DNA from: Endothia cerciana
Lineage: Eukaryota; Ascomycota; Sordariomycetes; Diaporthales; Cryphonectriaceae
NCBI GenBank assembly: GCA_026119935.1
Contig: JALRMH010000115.1
Span: 1-21,140, forward strand
Direction: 5' to 3'
DNA length: 21,140 bases
Below are positions 11,581-20,270 of this stretch, one piece after another (the stretch's first letter is position 1; every line of letters starts with the position of its first letter). The notes beneath the pieces were generated by a model. That model saw only the letters and a list, made by a program, of their open reading frames with translations, was not told where the DNA came from and searched no databases. The position numbers and the translations under genes are program-made.

Positions 11581-11984
11581 TTATAAGTGATCTCTTCCTA
11601 TGCCTTAACTCTTCTCTAGTAAGTAGCCTCCTTCTAGATGTTGTAGTCAAAAAGGGCGCAGCCGTCCTTATACTGCTTGCTAGCGAAGATAAGGCGCTAG
11701 CTAGGCTTGATATTATCTGCTGTGTCCTAGATCTTAGCCTTAGCGTTATTAATAGTGCAGCTGTCCTTATACTGCTTGCTGGCAAAGATAAAGCGCTAGC
11801 TAGGCTTGACATTATCTGCTATATCCTAGATCTTAGCCTTAGTGTTATTAGTAGTGCAGCTGTTCTTATACTGCTTGCTAGTAAAGATAAGGTGCTATTA
11901 GTCTAAGAGTTATCTATAGCTTCGATCTTAAGAGGAATAGGCCTGCCTTACAGCTGCGCTGCTTATATAAAGAGATAGCGCTTT
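11567..11984 (-). pseudogene. Ubiquitin-like domain relic with internally repeated core
   Basis: Read on the minus strand, a segment near 11920-11980 (L-F-I-stop-AAQL-stop-GRPIPLKIEA-IDN) lines up with the ubiquitin N-terminal hairpin (IFVKTLTGKTITLEV...TIDN). After one frameshift, the core RLIFASKQYKDG is followed by DYNI-stop-KEATY, matching ubiquitin residues 42-67 (RLIFAGKQLEDG ... DYNIQKESTL), and KAKI-stop-D matches residues 27-32. The core is present as two and a half 33-residue units. Lysines at positions equivalent to 48 and 63 are kept. The C-terminal RLRGG is absent and replaced by charged sequence, so this would be a non-conjugated ubiquitin-like domain. In-frame TAGs fit RIP. A GCAG acceptor before 11984 and an AAAG/GTAATT donor at 11567 suggest an internal exon. 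It is either the next exon of the large split gene upstream or a separate gene. Confidence 0.82.
11658..11897 (-). repeat. 99-bp tandem repeat, about 2.4 copies
   Basis: Units start at 11658, 11757 and 11856, exactly 99 bases apart, the last being partial. On the minus strand each unit encodes 33 residues running from the ubiquitin-like RLIFASKQYKD through KAKI-x-D and ADN-x-KPS. The multiple-of-three period and kept frame suggest the repeat arose while the sequence was coding. Open frames in other phases on both strands here are by-products of this repeat. Confidence 0.93.
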
Positions 11985-12001
11985 CTGCTTTCTGCAGCAG
12001 G

Positions 12002-12070
12002 TGGACTTAATTGTGCTTATAAAGTGCTGACCGCGCCTTTTTTTTTTTTTTTTCTAGCTCAATTAAATCT
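12002..12070. repeat. Inverted-repeat intron element 2
   Basis: TGGACTTAATTGTGCTTATAA starts near 12003 and the inverted partner CTAGCTCAATTAAATCTAA ends near 12070. A T-run of about 16 bases lies inside. The element sits between the E6 donor at 12386 and the ubiquitin-like exon, as expected for an intron insertion. Confidence 0.68.
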
Positions 12071-12385
12071 AATCTTTATTAATCAACAGAAATTTTATAA
12101 AAAGGTTAGAGAGAGTAAAAGTTAAGCTTAATAAGCATATATATCTTCTATAAGGCTATAGAATATAAAAGAGCTTTAGCTTAGAATCTATCTATTACTA
12201 ATTATTAAAATAAGCAGTATAATAAGTGCTTTATATAGAAGGTGCTGATATAAGAGGACCTCTGCTTAACTATATTATAACTAAGCTCTAGCAAGGCCTT
12301 GAGAAAGACAAATAATATAAGAAGAGCAAAAGATAGTAGAGAAGAAAAAAAGGTCGGCTAAAGCGCTGCCTGCTCTACCCACTCA

Positions 12386-12430
12386 CTTCCTAGCCTTTCT
12401 AGCCTTCCTAGCCTTCCTAGCCTTCTTAGC
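12386..12430 (-). repeat. 9-bp tandem repeat encoding (Ala-Arg-Lys)5
   Basis: Five 9-base units (plus strand cttcctagc with small variations) encode A-K/R-K on the minus strand, giving a strongly basic stretch at the end of E6. It could serve as a nuclear localisation signal. ARK is also the histone-tail context for lysine methylation, but any such role here is speculation. Confidence 0.85.
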
Positions 12431-13808
12431 AGGCAGGGTGCTAGCTAATCTAATACTATTCTAAGCAGATCTCTTTCGCTTGCAGCCTTAGAGGACAGGG
12501 GCTGAGATTTCATTAAGACTCTAGTTGTAGTTCACCTTAGTCCGGGCGCGACCTGAGCAGCGGGTAGGCATAGGAGCAGGCGCAGACACCTGCACCCCTT
12601 TGTCTACGTCTATCTCGGCCTCCTGCTCAGCCTCTTTCTTAGCCTCCTCCTCAGCCTCCTCCTCGGCCTGCTTAGCCCCTTTCTTGTGCACCGACGCCTG
12701 CTTATGCTCGGACCTAGGCGTCTCGACTACGCCTACGTCCTTGTCCGACAGGTTGTCTAACAACGCTAACAGGCCCTCTGATAAGTCCTCTAGCGTAAGG
12801 GCAGGTAACTCTTCTAAGGCTAGAGTGGGCACAGGCAACTCCTCTAAGGCATCAGGAACTATAGCTGCGTTCTTCGCCTTCTGTCTGCAGGAACTACTCG
12901 CCCTTGCTAGAGCATTCGCTAGCTATATATTAATAAACGCTATAAGTACCTATATGTGTATAGAGCGCACTGCTGCTCAGCTGACTAGGTCTAGCGCGTT
13001 GCGCATCTTAGTTATAAAGCTGTAATCCTTCTCTGTGTCCTTGCAGATAGCCTTAATAGCTGTGATTATAATATTCTAGTTGACGTTATTATAGTTGATG
13101 CTATATATCTCTTAAAAGACAACTAGCGATGACAGGTTCTATAATAGCATCGCGATCCGCTTATTAGCTAGGTCTATATCCTCCTTATTATTAGCATCTA
13201 GGTTATAAAGCAGAATAAAGAGGCTAGTAATAGTAGAGTAGTACTAGCCGGACTTAATATAATAGGCTAGGTTGTATTTCTTAATATAGGCTAGCAGGTT
13301 CTTAATTTATATATATTAGTTGAACGACTAGCCTAACTAGCATTAGACGAACTTAAAAGCGATAACCTCTTATATATTATTATCTATCTAGTATAGGATA
13401 GAACTCTCTGCTAATAGCTGTGCTACTTACTTTATTATAATCCTGAGCTCTTGAATGTTATTATAGGTATTGTTAACCTTGATCAGAACTTAGTCTACTA
13501 GCTTCTTCTAGCCTATATAGATAATCTAGTAAAACGCTTGAATTATATAGTTATAATTCTAATAATACAACAGATAGATACTGCGCTAGCAGCAGATATA
13601 GAAGTTAAGGCTAATAATCTATAAGCTAAGAGATAAGATGATGACGTCGACGTCCTCTTAAAAGTTAGTAAACTGCTTTTAAATAGATATATACTCTAAA
13701 TGCATTATCCTAGTATTATAGTTGATGACCTTCAGCTTAACCTTATGTATTAGAGTATATAAGCGACTAGAGATATATTAATATATATGTAGCTCTTTTT
13801 TTTTTTTT
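12387..13808 (-). pseudogene. Exon E6 of the large split gene (acidic and ARK-repeat tail)
   Basis: About 470 codons in one phase. The acceptor is either the AG before 13808 (phase fits E5 and adds four Lys codons) or one before 13795. The last third is almost free of stops: ALEELPALTLEDLSEGLL, then a Glu/Ala/Lys coiled-coil-like acidic run at 12600-12680, then CSGRARTKVNYN, then a tail ending in five Ala-Arg/Lys-Lys repeats. GTGAGT follows at 12386-12381. If used as a donor, its phase fits the ubiquitin-like exon at 11984; otherwise TGA 12383-12385 would end the protein. The acidic/basic tail is typical of a chromatin-associated or nuclear protein, but this rests on composition only. Confidence 0.64.
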
Positions 13809-13840
13809 CTCCTTTTTTTTAATTAGGTTTTTTTAGCCTA

Positions 13841-13935
13841 TTAGACTTAATTATATCTTTAAAGTGCAGATGTCTTAAAAGAGGAAGCAGCCGCCAGCAG
13901 GGGGGGGGGGGGTTTTTGGACACAATTGAGTCCAG
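13841..13935. repeat. Inverted-repeat intron element 3
   Basis: Left end TTAGACTTAATTATATC and right end ACACAATTGAGTCCAG, with a run of 12 to 13 G about 20 bases before the right end. It lies in the gap between E5 and E6 together with element 4. Confidence 0.75.
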
Positions 13936-14011
13936 CTAGGCCAGGATGAAAATAGGCTGCCTTTTTTTTAATATTTTTTTATAAATTTTTTTTTTTTTTT
14001 TTTTAGTATAG

Positions 14012-14074
14012 CTAGACTTGATTATATTTAAAAATAGTATATCCTAGCCTTTTTTGAACGCAATTGAATCCAAC
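14012..14074. repeat. Inverted-repeat intron element 4
   Basis: Left end CTAGACTTGATTATATTTAA and right end GAACGCAATTGAATCCAA enclose about 30 bases. Preceded by a long T-run ending in TTTTAGTATAG, a lead-in shared in part with the elements at 18436, 18711 and 18789. It is the second element in the E5/E6 gap. Confidence 0.75.
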
Positions 14075-14149
14075 ACTAGTAAAAAAAGAAGAAAAAAAGA
14101 GGGGGAAATAAAAAAAGGGGGGGGTAGTAAGTTAAAATAAGAGACTTAC

Positions 14150-16044
14150 TCCTATAGGAATTGCTTGTTTATAAAGACAACTATATAGCTGCTGATCTCG
14201 AATTTGTTCTTCATGCACTCGTTGATAGCATAGAAAAAAAGCAGAGAGTAAGCTAGATAGAAATAAGCATTGCTAATACAGTTGTTCCAGAGCAGGTTGC
14301 AGAGGTTATAAATAGCTATATAAATATACTTTATACCACCCTTATTTATCTCAGCTAACTATGCAGTATATACAATGCTAAAGCAAGGCATACTAGCAGC
14401 CTGCTTACTACAGCTAGCCTAGGTCCTTTTACTAGTTTTATAAAAGTCCTTTATAAGGGCAGATGTACTAGGTATTATAACCTCTTAAACCTCTTAGTCC
14501 AGGCCCCTTTTTAGCAAACCTTAAGCTATATTCAGGAGGTAAGCAGTAGTCTTAAGGTTAAGCCTAACAGCAGCCTAGACGTCCTTTATTTATATACTAG
14601 CAATAGGGTCCTGCTTTACACAGCGCTTGTCAAACAGGAGCTTGTGCGTAAGGAAGTCTAGCAGCATAAGGGACAACAAGCAGTGATAATATATATTTAG
14701 AGACTCTGTCAGCTTCCTCAGCACCTAATAGATAGTTGCGCTCTGCGAAAGCGACTTCTTAGGCGTCTTGCCCTTCTATATATATAAGGTCTACAGCAAT
14801 ATATCTATAGTAGCCTGCAGTATCTGCCCGTCGTCCTCGTTCATCTCTACCTCTAGCGTCTAGATGCAGTAAAGGGGGATCTCGGTCACAGGGAAGCTAG
14901 TAAAGCTATCAAGGAGCATAAAGGGCGTCGATATAGTGCGCTTCGTCTAGGCTACTCAGAATACTATCTCGGCCTCCTAGCTACGCAGCTAAGTGGACTT
15001 AGAGCTCTAGAGGAAAAAGGTGTAGTAGGATAAGATCGACTAAAACTTGTTCCTGCCTAAGTCCTTCTTATACTATTTCTAGAACACCTAGAGCACGACC
15101 TTCTGCTTTTTAGTAAGGTCCTGCTAGATAATATCAGGCTCTTTATCTAGTAGTATAAAGAGGTTATAAGCTAGATTGCAGATAATCTGCAAAGCCTGCT
15201 CCCTGCTTACTATGCAAAAAATCTCGCTAAGGCTAGATATATTATTAGCTATATTATAGAACCTAGCTATATTAGCAAAGTTATTAAGCGTAGGTATAGC
15301 AGATAAGTATATAATATTATACTTTTTAATAAAAAGGACGCTCTAGTAGAAGTAAGATATAGTATAATGTATAATATAAGCCTTATTTAAAAATATTATA
15401 TTAAAGACAGGCTAGGTTATATAGTCTTAAAGATAAAAGCAGGATAAAAGGCTATACTTGATTATATAGCTTATAGGAACCTGCAAGCTTACCTTATCTA
15501 GGGCAGCTATAGACTTGCCTTTAATAGCAGTATAAACCAGGCTAACCTTAATATCTTTAAAAGACCTAGAGAAGATATCTTTTAGAGCTGTAGGCAGCAG
15601 GTTATCTACTATATCGCAGCTACCTGCCTGCTAAGCCTAGAGGTCGAGACTAAAAAGGGCTCCCTTAGACGCGACAGGTATAAAGGAAGGGCTCGACCCT
15701 AGTATGTTATCTACCTCCTCCTCTACTAGCTCTCCCTCTAGCTCCTTGGTCAGGTCTATATCATCCTACAAGCTGTCGGTATTATAGACTAGGCTGTTGT
15801 TGTTCTTTGCGACCTCCCTCTCCTCCTCCTTCTTAATGCCCTGCTGGATGCTAGTGATTTTATCGCGGAAGTAGCTGCTCAGGTCGGATACAGCAACCTC
15901 CTTCCTGCTAACAGTAGGGTATAGGCAGATCTTGTTCTCCGGGTTATCTGGGTTGTCTAGGTCGTTAAAGGTGAAGCGTAGGTTCTTCAGTATAAACTAG
16001 GCTTACAGCATGCTATAGGAATAGATAAAGAGCTTGCAGGCTGT
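14150..16044 (-). pseudogene. Exon E5 of the large split gene (longest block)
   Basis: Follows a C9T14-AG acceptor (16045-16069 on the minus strand) in phase zero, matching E4, and continues for 631 codons plus two bases to the GTAAGT donor at 14149. It holds an acidic part (TKELEGELVEEEVDNILGSS), a long helical part with SEIFCIVSREQALQIICNL, and a better-preserved middle with TPFMLLDSFTSFPVTEIPLY, MNEDDGQILQATIDIL and SLMLLDFLTHKLLFDKRC. The regular spacing of hydrophobic residues suggests a mostly alpha-helical repeat-like fold. No catalytic motif is visible, and I do not recognise the family. Confidence 0.66.
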
Positions 16045-16046
16045 CT

Positions 16047-16069
16047 AAAAAAAAAAAAAAGGGGGGGGG
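16047..16069 (-). other. A14-G9 tract, probable polypyrimidine tract of E5 acceptor
   Basis: On the minus strand this reads nine C then fourteen T immediately followed by AG and the E5 coding frame. It fits a polypyrimidine tract next to a 3' splice site. Similar mixed homopolymers stand by other elements (13901-13912, 18751-18777). Confidence 0.6.
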
Positions 16070-16085
16070 AAGGAAAAATTAGCGC

Positions 16086-16166
16086 TATTAGAATTAATTA
16101 GGCTGAAAAAGAAAAAAGGGGCAAGGGGGAGAAGGAGGGGGTGTTTCTAGGTATAATTAAGTCTAG
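16086..16166. repeat. Inverted-repeat intron element 5
   Basis: Left end TATTAGAATTAATTAGGC and right end GTATAATTAAGTCTAG flank a purine-rich centre. It lies inside the E4/E5 intron (16045-16184) between the GTATAT donor and the C9T14 acceptor tract, and fills more than half of that intron. Confidence 0.75.
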
Positions 16167-16184
16167 CAGGCTAAGAAAATATAC

Positions 16185-16642
16185 TTATAGGCTAGCTAGC
16201 GCCTAGATGCACCTCTTAAGCTCCTTATACTATTCTTTGTCAGTGTGTAGGATAGTAGCGCTTATTATATAAATGCTAGCGCTAGTAGTATAGATATATA
16301 TATCCAACTTCTTTCAAAAGGGCTTAACAAGCTTAAAAGCTGTCTAGTTAAGCAGGTCCTCTATAGTAAAGTAGATGCTAAAGCAGCAGATAAGTGCCCT
16401 TTTATTAATAAAGTCAGTAGTGATAATAATAACGCAGAGTATTATAACAGCACTTATAGTAAGAGTCTTACTAAGACTATAATTATTAGCGAAAATATAA
16501 AATAAAAAGAGCGACTTAAAGCGCTAGTATATAATATATATATTTGCAAGTATTTAGTTAGTATAGAAAACGCCTTTTATAGCTAGTCCTTTTCTTACTC
16601 TACCTCTGCCCTTGCCCCTGCCCTCTCTCTATAGTAGGTAAG
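16185..16642 (-). pseudogene. Exon E4 of the large split gene
   Basis: Enters after CCTTAG at 16643-16644 with two bases completing a codon from E3, and ends in phase zero at the GTATAT donor (16184). It starts with a Gly/Arg-rich stretch (REGRGKGRGRVRKG), followed by about 130 residues rich in Ile, Leu and Thr. The Gly-Arg segment is of a kind often seen in RNA- or DNA-binding proteins, but that is only compositional. Confidence 0.6.
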
Positions 16643-16732
16643 CTAAGGCGAAAGCCTAGCTACTTTAGTAGAATTATTTTTGTTTTCCTCTATTTTTTAA
16701 AGGGGGATGTTGTTCTCTCTCTTTTTTAGAGC

Positions 16733-16793
16733 TTCTAGACTTGATTAAGGCTAAAAATAACCCTATGATTTCTAAGCATAATTAAGTCTAGAA
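16733..16793. repeat. Inverted-repeat intron element 6
   Basis: TTCTAGACTTGATTAAGGCT at the left pairs with GCATAATTAAGTCTAGAA at the right; the arms match over about 15 bases. Its middle contains AAAAATAA and GATTTCTAAG. It lies inside the E3/E4 intron (16643-16853). Confidence 0.82.
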
Positions 16794-16853
16794 CCTTAAA
16801 AAAAAGAAATAAAAAAGAAACAAGAAGAAATAAAGAGGGGCTATAGAACTCAC

Positions 16854-18402
16854 CTATCGCCTAGTGCTACTTAAACGCGAAAGCAGGCTTGATAATGTTG
16901 TCTAGCTTAGTAGTGCTTGTTATATTACCCTGCGCAGACTCGACGTCGTCTTTATTATTGTCCTCCTAGTCGCGCTCGGCTGCGCGCTCCTTGCCCTTGC
17001 CCTGCTTAGCTCAGCTGGATAAGACCTAGGCTTTGCTAATAATATCCTTGCGACAGCGCTTAGTATTCTCCCTGTTGAACGTGTAGGTCTCTTAGTCATC
17101 CTTGTCTATCTTAAAAGCCTAGAACATACGCTGCTAGAAGTATATAGGAGGGGTATTACTAGCAGCTGTCTTATTAAGAATATAAATAGCACCTAGGACC
17201 TAGTCAGCCTGCTTATATTGTGCGTTGCTATCTATATTTAAGGTTCTATCCGACTTCGCAAGCTTAGCAGCAAGAGCATCTGCAACAGCAATATAGGTAT
17301 TAAGGTACTCAGCCTGCTTTTCTTATATCATTAGGCCGGAAAAGGCAGGGTTGATAGTGCAGTCGATATCCCTAGCCTCTGAGTTATATATAGGGCTGTA
17401 GAACTGCTGAATACCTTAAGCGACTATCTGCTATATCTTAAAGTTTATTAGGGTTTAGTCTATAGTAAAGAGGTTCTTAGAGGTATTCGACTAAGCTATC
17501 TAGTTTATAAGAGTAAAATACTTCTCTATAACTATCTTAATAGCGTGTTCGAGCTCTAAGACCTTCTCCTCGGATATATCCTTACTAGACTAGGTATAGT
17601 AGTTAGCTAGATATATATCGAGCTGACAGGCAACATCTGATTTCTAGCTGCTGTCAGCTAGCATAGCAGTATAAAGCTAGTTATAGTTGATCTAATCACA
17701 CTACAAGATAGTCTAGGCTGAATTTATATTCTTTACTAAGACGCTTATCTCAGCATTGCTTACTTAGTATAAAGGCTTATTTATATTAATAATAGCCTTC
17801 TAAGAGCCGACTACTCTTATAATGTCCTTACGCTTGTAGTAGATCAGGCTAAGCATAGTATAGACACGCTGCTAGTCCTCTAAGGCATAGCCTTTAAAAG
17901 ACTAGCTGTTAATATATATGTCCTTGTTAATGACCTGGAAGCAAGACAGCTTGTCCTTCTTAGTTAGATTCTAGAGAGCAGGCTAGAAGCTAACGTTAGA
18001 GAGGTTTAAAGCCTGCTTCTCCTTAGCCTCCTCCTAGCATAATACCTAAAACTTAGTATTATACTATAAGCTCTTAATATAGTATAACAAGGTCTAATAT
18101 ATATATAAGCATATAGTGCTATATATATAAATGTTAGCGCCCTCCTCTTTAAGGCTAGTATTAATAATGCAGTATTCTATCTTAGTAGGCTATACACTAT
18201 TTAAACCTTGCTAGGCTTTCTGTATTACAGCTATAATCTTGCAAGTGCTAGAGCTAGCTATTATTATCTTAAAGGTAGTAAAGATTTTAAACTAATTATA
18301 TAATCAAGTATTCTCTATATTATTAATTAATTCATATACAGAGCTAAGAAGCTATAAACCTAATATAGAAAGATTAGTGTTCTATAGCCTAGGCCCCTAG
18401 CT
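16854..18402 (-). pseudogene. Exon E3 of the large split gene
   Basis: About 516 codons in one phase. The acceptor is probably CCAG before 18402, and the donor ATAG/GTGAGT at 16854/16853 is close to the fungal consensus. Readable stretches include KKDKLSCFQVINKDIYIN, TMLSLIYYKRKDIIRVVG and, near the end, the charged KQGKGKERAAERD. The phase at the donor (one base) matches E4. No domain is recognised; the composition is that of a soluble, partly helical protein. The acceptor phase does not match E1 directly. Confidence 0.62.
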
Positions 18403-18435
18403 CTGGATTTCCTTTTTTTTTTTTTTTTTAGTAGC

Positions 18436-18493
18436 GCTAGGCTCGATTATATCCTACAAAGCTAGTGCGATTTCTCAGCGTAGTTAAGTCTAA
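18436..18493. repeat. Inverted-repeat intron element 7
   Basis: Starts CTAGGCTCGATTATATCC after a T-run ending in TTTTAGTAG and ends GCGTAGTTAAGTCTAAG. The ends pair less well than in element 6. It lies in the E1/E3 gap. Confidence 0.68.
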
Positions 18494-18602
18494 GGGGAGC
18501 GGAAAAGAGAGGCTAGATCAATAGAGGAAGAAAAGAAAAAGAAGAAAAAAAAGAAGAAAAAAAAAAGGCAGGGGGGGGAAGAAAACAGAAGAGGAGATAG
18601 CT

Positions 18603-18660
18603 ATTAGGTAGGGCAGTATATTATAAGTTGGCTTCAACCCTGACAGTCACCCTACCTAAT
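18603..18660. repeat. Perfect 11-bp inverted repeat
   Basis: ATTAGGTAGGG at 18603-18613 is the exact reverse complement of CCCTACCTAAT at 18650-18660, with a 36-base loop. It lies between elements 7 and 8 in the E1/E3 gap, where a small exon may also be hidden. It is distinct in sequence from the other inverted-repeat elements. Confidence 0.85.
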
Positions 18661-18710
18661 CCTTCCCTCTGCCTCTTCTCCCTTTTTCTGCCTTGCCTTT
18701 TTTTAGTAGC

Positions 18711-18750
18711 TCTGGACTTAATTAAGTCCTAAAATCGTAGAGTGGAAATC
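18711..18750. repeat. Inverted-repeat intron element 8 (left part only)
   Basis: Shares the left end and lead-in of element 9 (TTTTTAGTAGCTCTGGACT, then a YAATTRRGTCCTRAAATC-type end) but lacks a right end before a T/A/G homopolymer block at 18751-18777. Either a truncated element or one into which element 9 or the homopolymer was inserted. Confidence 0.7.
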
Positions 18751-18788
18751 TTTTTTTTTTTAAAAGGGGGGGGGGGGCTTTTTAGTAG

Positions 18789-18860
18789 CTCTGGACTCAA
18801 TTAGGTCCTGAAATCCTCAAGGTCGAAGGCTGGATTTTTAGGCCTAATTGAGTCTAGAGA
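18789..18860. repeat. Inverted-repeat intron element 9 (best preserved)
   Basis: CTCTGGACTCAATTAGGTCC at the left pairs with GGCCTAATTGAGTCTAGAG at the right over about 19 bases with few mismatches, around a 32-base centre. This is the clearest family member and the template for recognising the others. Each arm is itself nearly palindromic around CAATTG/TAATTA, so single arms could form small cruciforms. Confidence 0.85.
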
Positions 18861-18970
18861 TAGCTAAAAAGGGAAAGATAGAGAAAAAGAAGAAGAAAAA
18901 AAAAAAAAAATTTAAAGGGAGAGGAAAGGAGAGGAAAGGAAAGGAAAGGCAAAAAGGAGAGTCAACCTAC

Positions 18971-19613
18971 CTTCAGTATAGATAAAGGTATTTATAGCGC
19001 CTAGGTTTCAGAAACTTTAATACTATATAATAAAGCTTTTAGAGAGAGAAGCCTAATTTAGCTTTATAAAAATATAAGTTTTATAAATATAAAGATTTAG
19101 TATAGCTATTTACTTTATATATTTAGCTTTATATATCTTGCTTATATAAGGTTTTTTAGCTAAGATAAAAGAGTAATAAGCAAAGTCTTTAAGCTATTAG
19201 AAGGGCTTAATAAAGTAATAGTCTAAGCTTTTAGTAAAGTTATAAGCTTGCTATAGTTATAGAGCTTTAGTAATATTAGTCTTAAGTAGAGCTAGGCTAA
19301 TTAAACTAAAGTAGAATATCTTTTTATCTAGAGCAGCCTAGACTTAGCTTTTAATCTTTTTATTTAGTTTCTTATAAATAATAGCAGTCGCTGCTTTATT
19401 TATAGCTGTCTTAGCAGAGCAGCCCTTCTTTTTAACTGCGCTAGAGAATTCAAGCTAGCTATTAGCAAAGGTACTTAACAAGGTAGTATTACTAGTAGTA
19501 GCAACCTTAATAGTATTATAAGTAGCCTTCTTACTCTTCCTGCTAGCAGCAGCAGTCTTTTTAGGTAGTATAGCACTTGTTTGCTTTATTCTGTCTAGAG
19601 GGTTTTTTAGCAT
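18971..19613 (-). pseudogene. Exon E1 of the large split gene (start exon)
   Basis: ATG at 19611-19613 begins MLKNPLDRIKQTSAILPKK and runs 214 codons in one phase to the donor GAAG/GTAGGT at 18971/18970. The N-terminal 50 residues are rich in Lys, Ser, Thr and Ala and probably disordered. Further on there are basic stretches such as KKKG and KKLNKKIK, consistent with a nucleic-acid-binding or nuclear protein. The first in-frame stop comes only after about 50 codons. About a dozen TAG/TAA/TGA codons occur in total. Confidence 0.6.
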
Positions 19614-20270
19614 GTTTAAAATCAACTATGCTTAAAAAAAATTAATAAAAAAAAAAAAATTTAAAAAAAAAAAAGAGCAAGTAGAGCAAAAAAGCTGATT
19701 TATTAGCTAAAGGTTTAAGTTAAAGTAAGACTGCTCTGCTAGCTAGCTTTTTAAAAAAAGGTTAACTAGATATAAGGTAAAATACAGGCTATAAAGGTAT
19801 AAAGCTTAAGGGAAACAGGGTAGTTTTAATAGTAAAAAGGAGGTAGAAGGCATGTATCTAGGTGTCCTGAGCTATATAAGTAGTCTTTAGGGCAGCTAGC
19901 TAAGGCAGATTTAGCTAGGGGAAAGCTGCTAGGACGTGTGCATGAAACAGGGTCTGCAGGTGTATAAAAGAAGTAAGAAACAAGTGCAAAGAGTGCTAAA
20001 GAGGTCTTTAAAAAGCTTTAAGAGGCTTTAAAAGGCTTTAAAGAAGTTAATATATCTAGTTATAATAATAGTTGTTATTAATATTATAATAAAAAAAGAG
20101 AAAGGTTTAGAAGAGTAGGCTATAAAATAAGTTCGAGATATTTAGCTTTATTAGCGCAGCTAATAGTATAAAGACGCTAGTATAAAATAAGCTAAAGGTA
20201 TAACTAGCTAGCTTATATAAATAGCTAAAGCGCTAGTATAAAAGAGGTGTAGCGCGGATTTTTATCTGCT
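19614..20270. other. AT-rich region upstream of the large split gene
   Basis: No gene recognised. Positions 19629-19674 are a nearly pure A/T segment just upstream of the E1 start and could be part of its promoter. Near 20005-20045 a short imperfect repeat of CTTTAAA-type heptamers occurs. Near 20170-20240 the phrase CGCTAGTATAAAA occurs twice, separated by about 60 bases. Confidence 0.5.

Larger units (their letters stand above)
12387..19613 (-). pseudogene. Large split gene relic, about 2,000 codons, unrecognised
   Basis: Starting from ATG 19611-19613, a series of minus-strand blocks each keeps one phase for 150-630 codons, interrupted only by RIP-type stops. They are separated by gaps that begin with good donors (GTAGGT 18970, GTGAGT 16853, GTATAT 16184, GTAAGT 14149). 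Donor and acceptor phases agree for E3/E4 and E4/E5, and for E5/E6 if the acceptor is the AG at 13809-13810. The E1/E3 junction does not fit in phase and may hide a mini-exon. I see no family motif: no transposase triad, helicase, reverse transcriptase or integrase. The protein is Lys/Ile/Leu-rich with an acidic stretch and basic repeats near the end, suggesting a nuclear protein. RIP on it implies further copies in the genome or spread from the neighbouring array. Confidence 0.72.

Noticed and set aside
11516..11906. Open frames on both strands over the 99-bp repeat
   Set aside because: They arise because a 99-bp period keeps any phase open. The ubiquitin-like phase, though it has TAG codons, is the one with homology.
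12600..13025. Plus-strand 141-codon Ser/Ala-rich frame
   Set aside because: Complement of the acidic Glu/Ala/Lys segment of E6; a low-complexity shadow.
12387..19613. A known transposase, Starship tyrosine recombinase or viral polyprotein as identity of the large gene
   Set aside because: I could not find the catalytic motifs of these families in any of the blocks, so no function is assigned.
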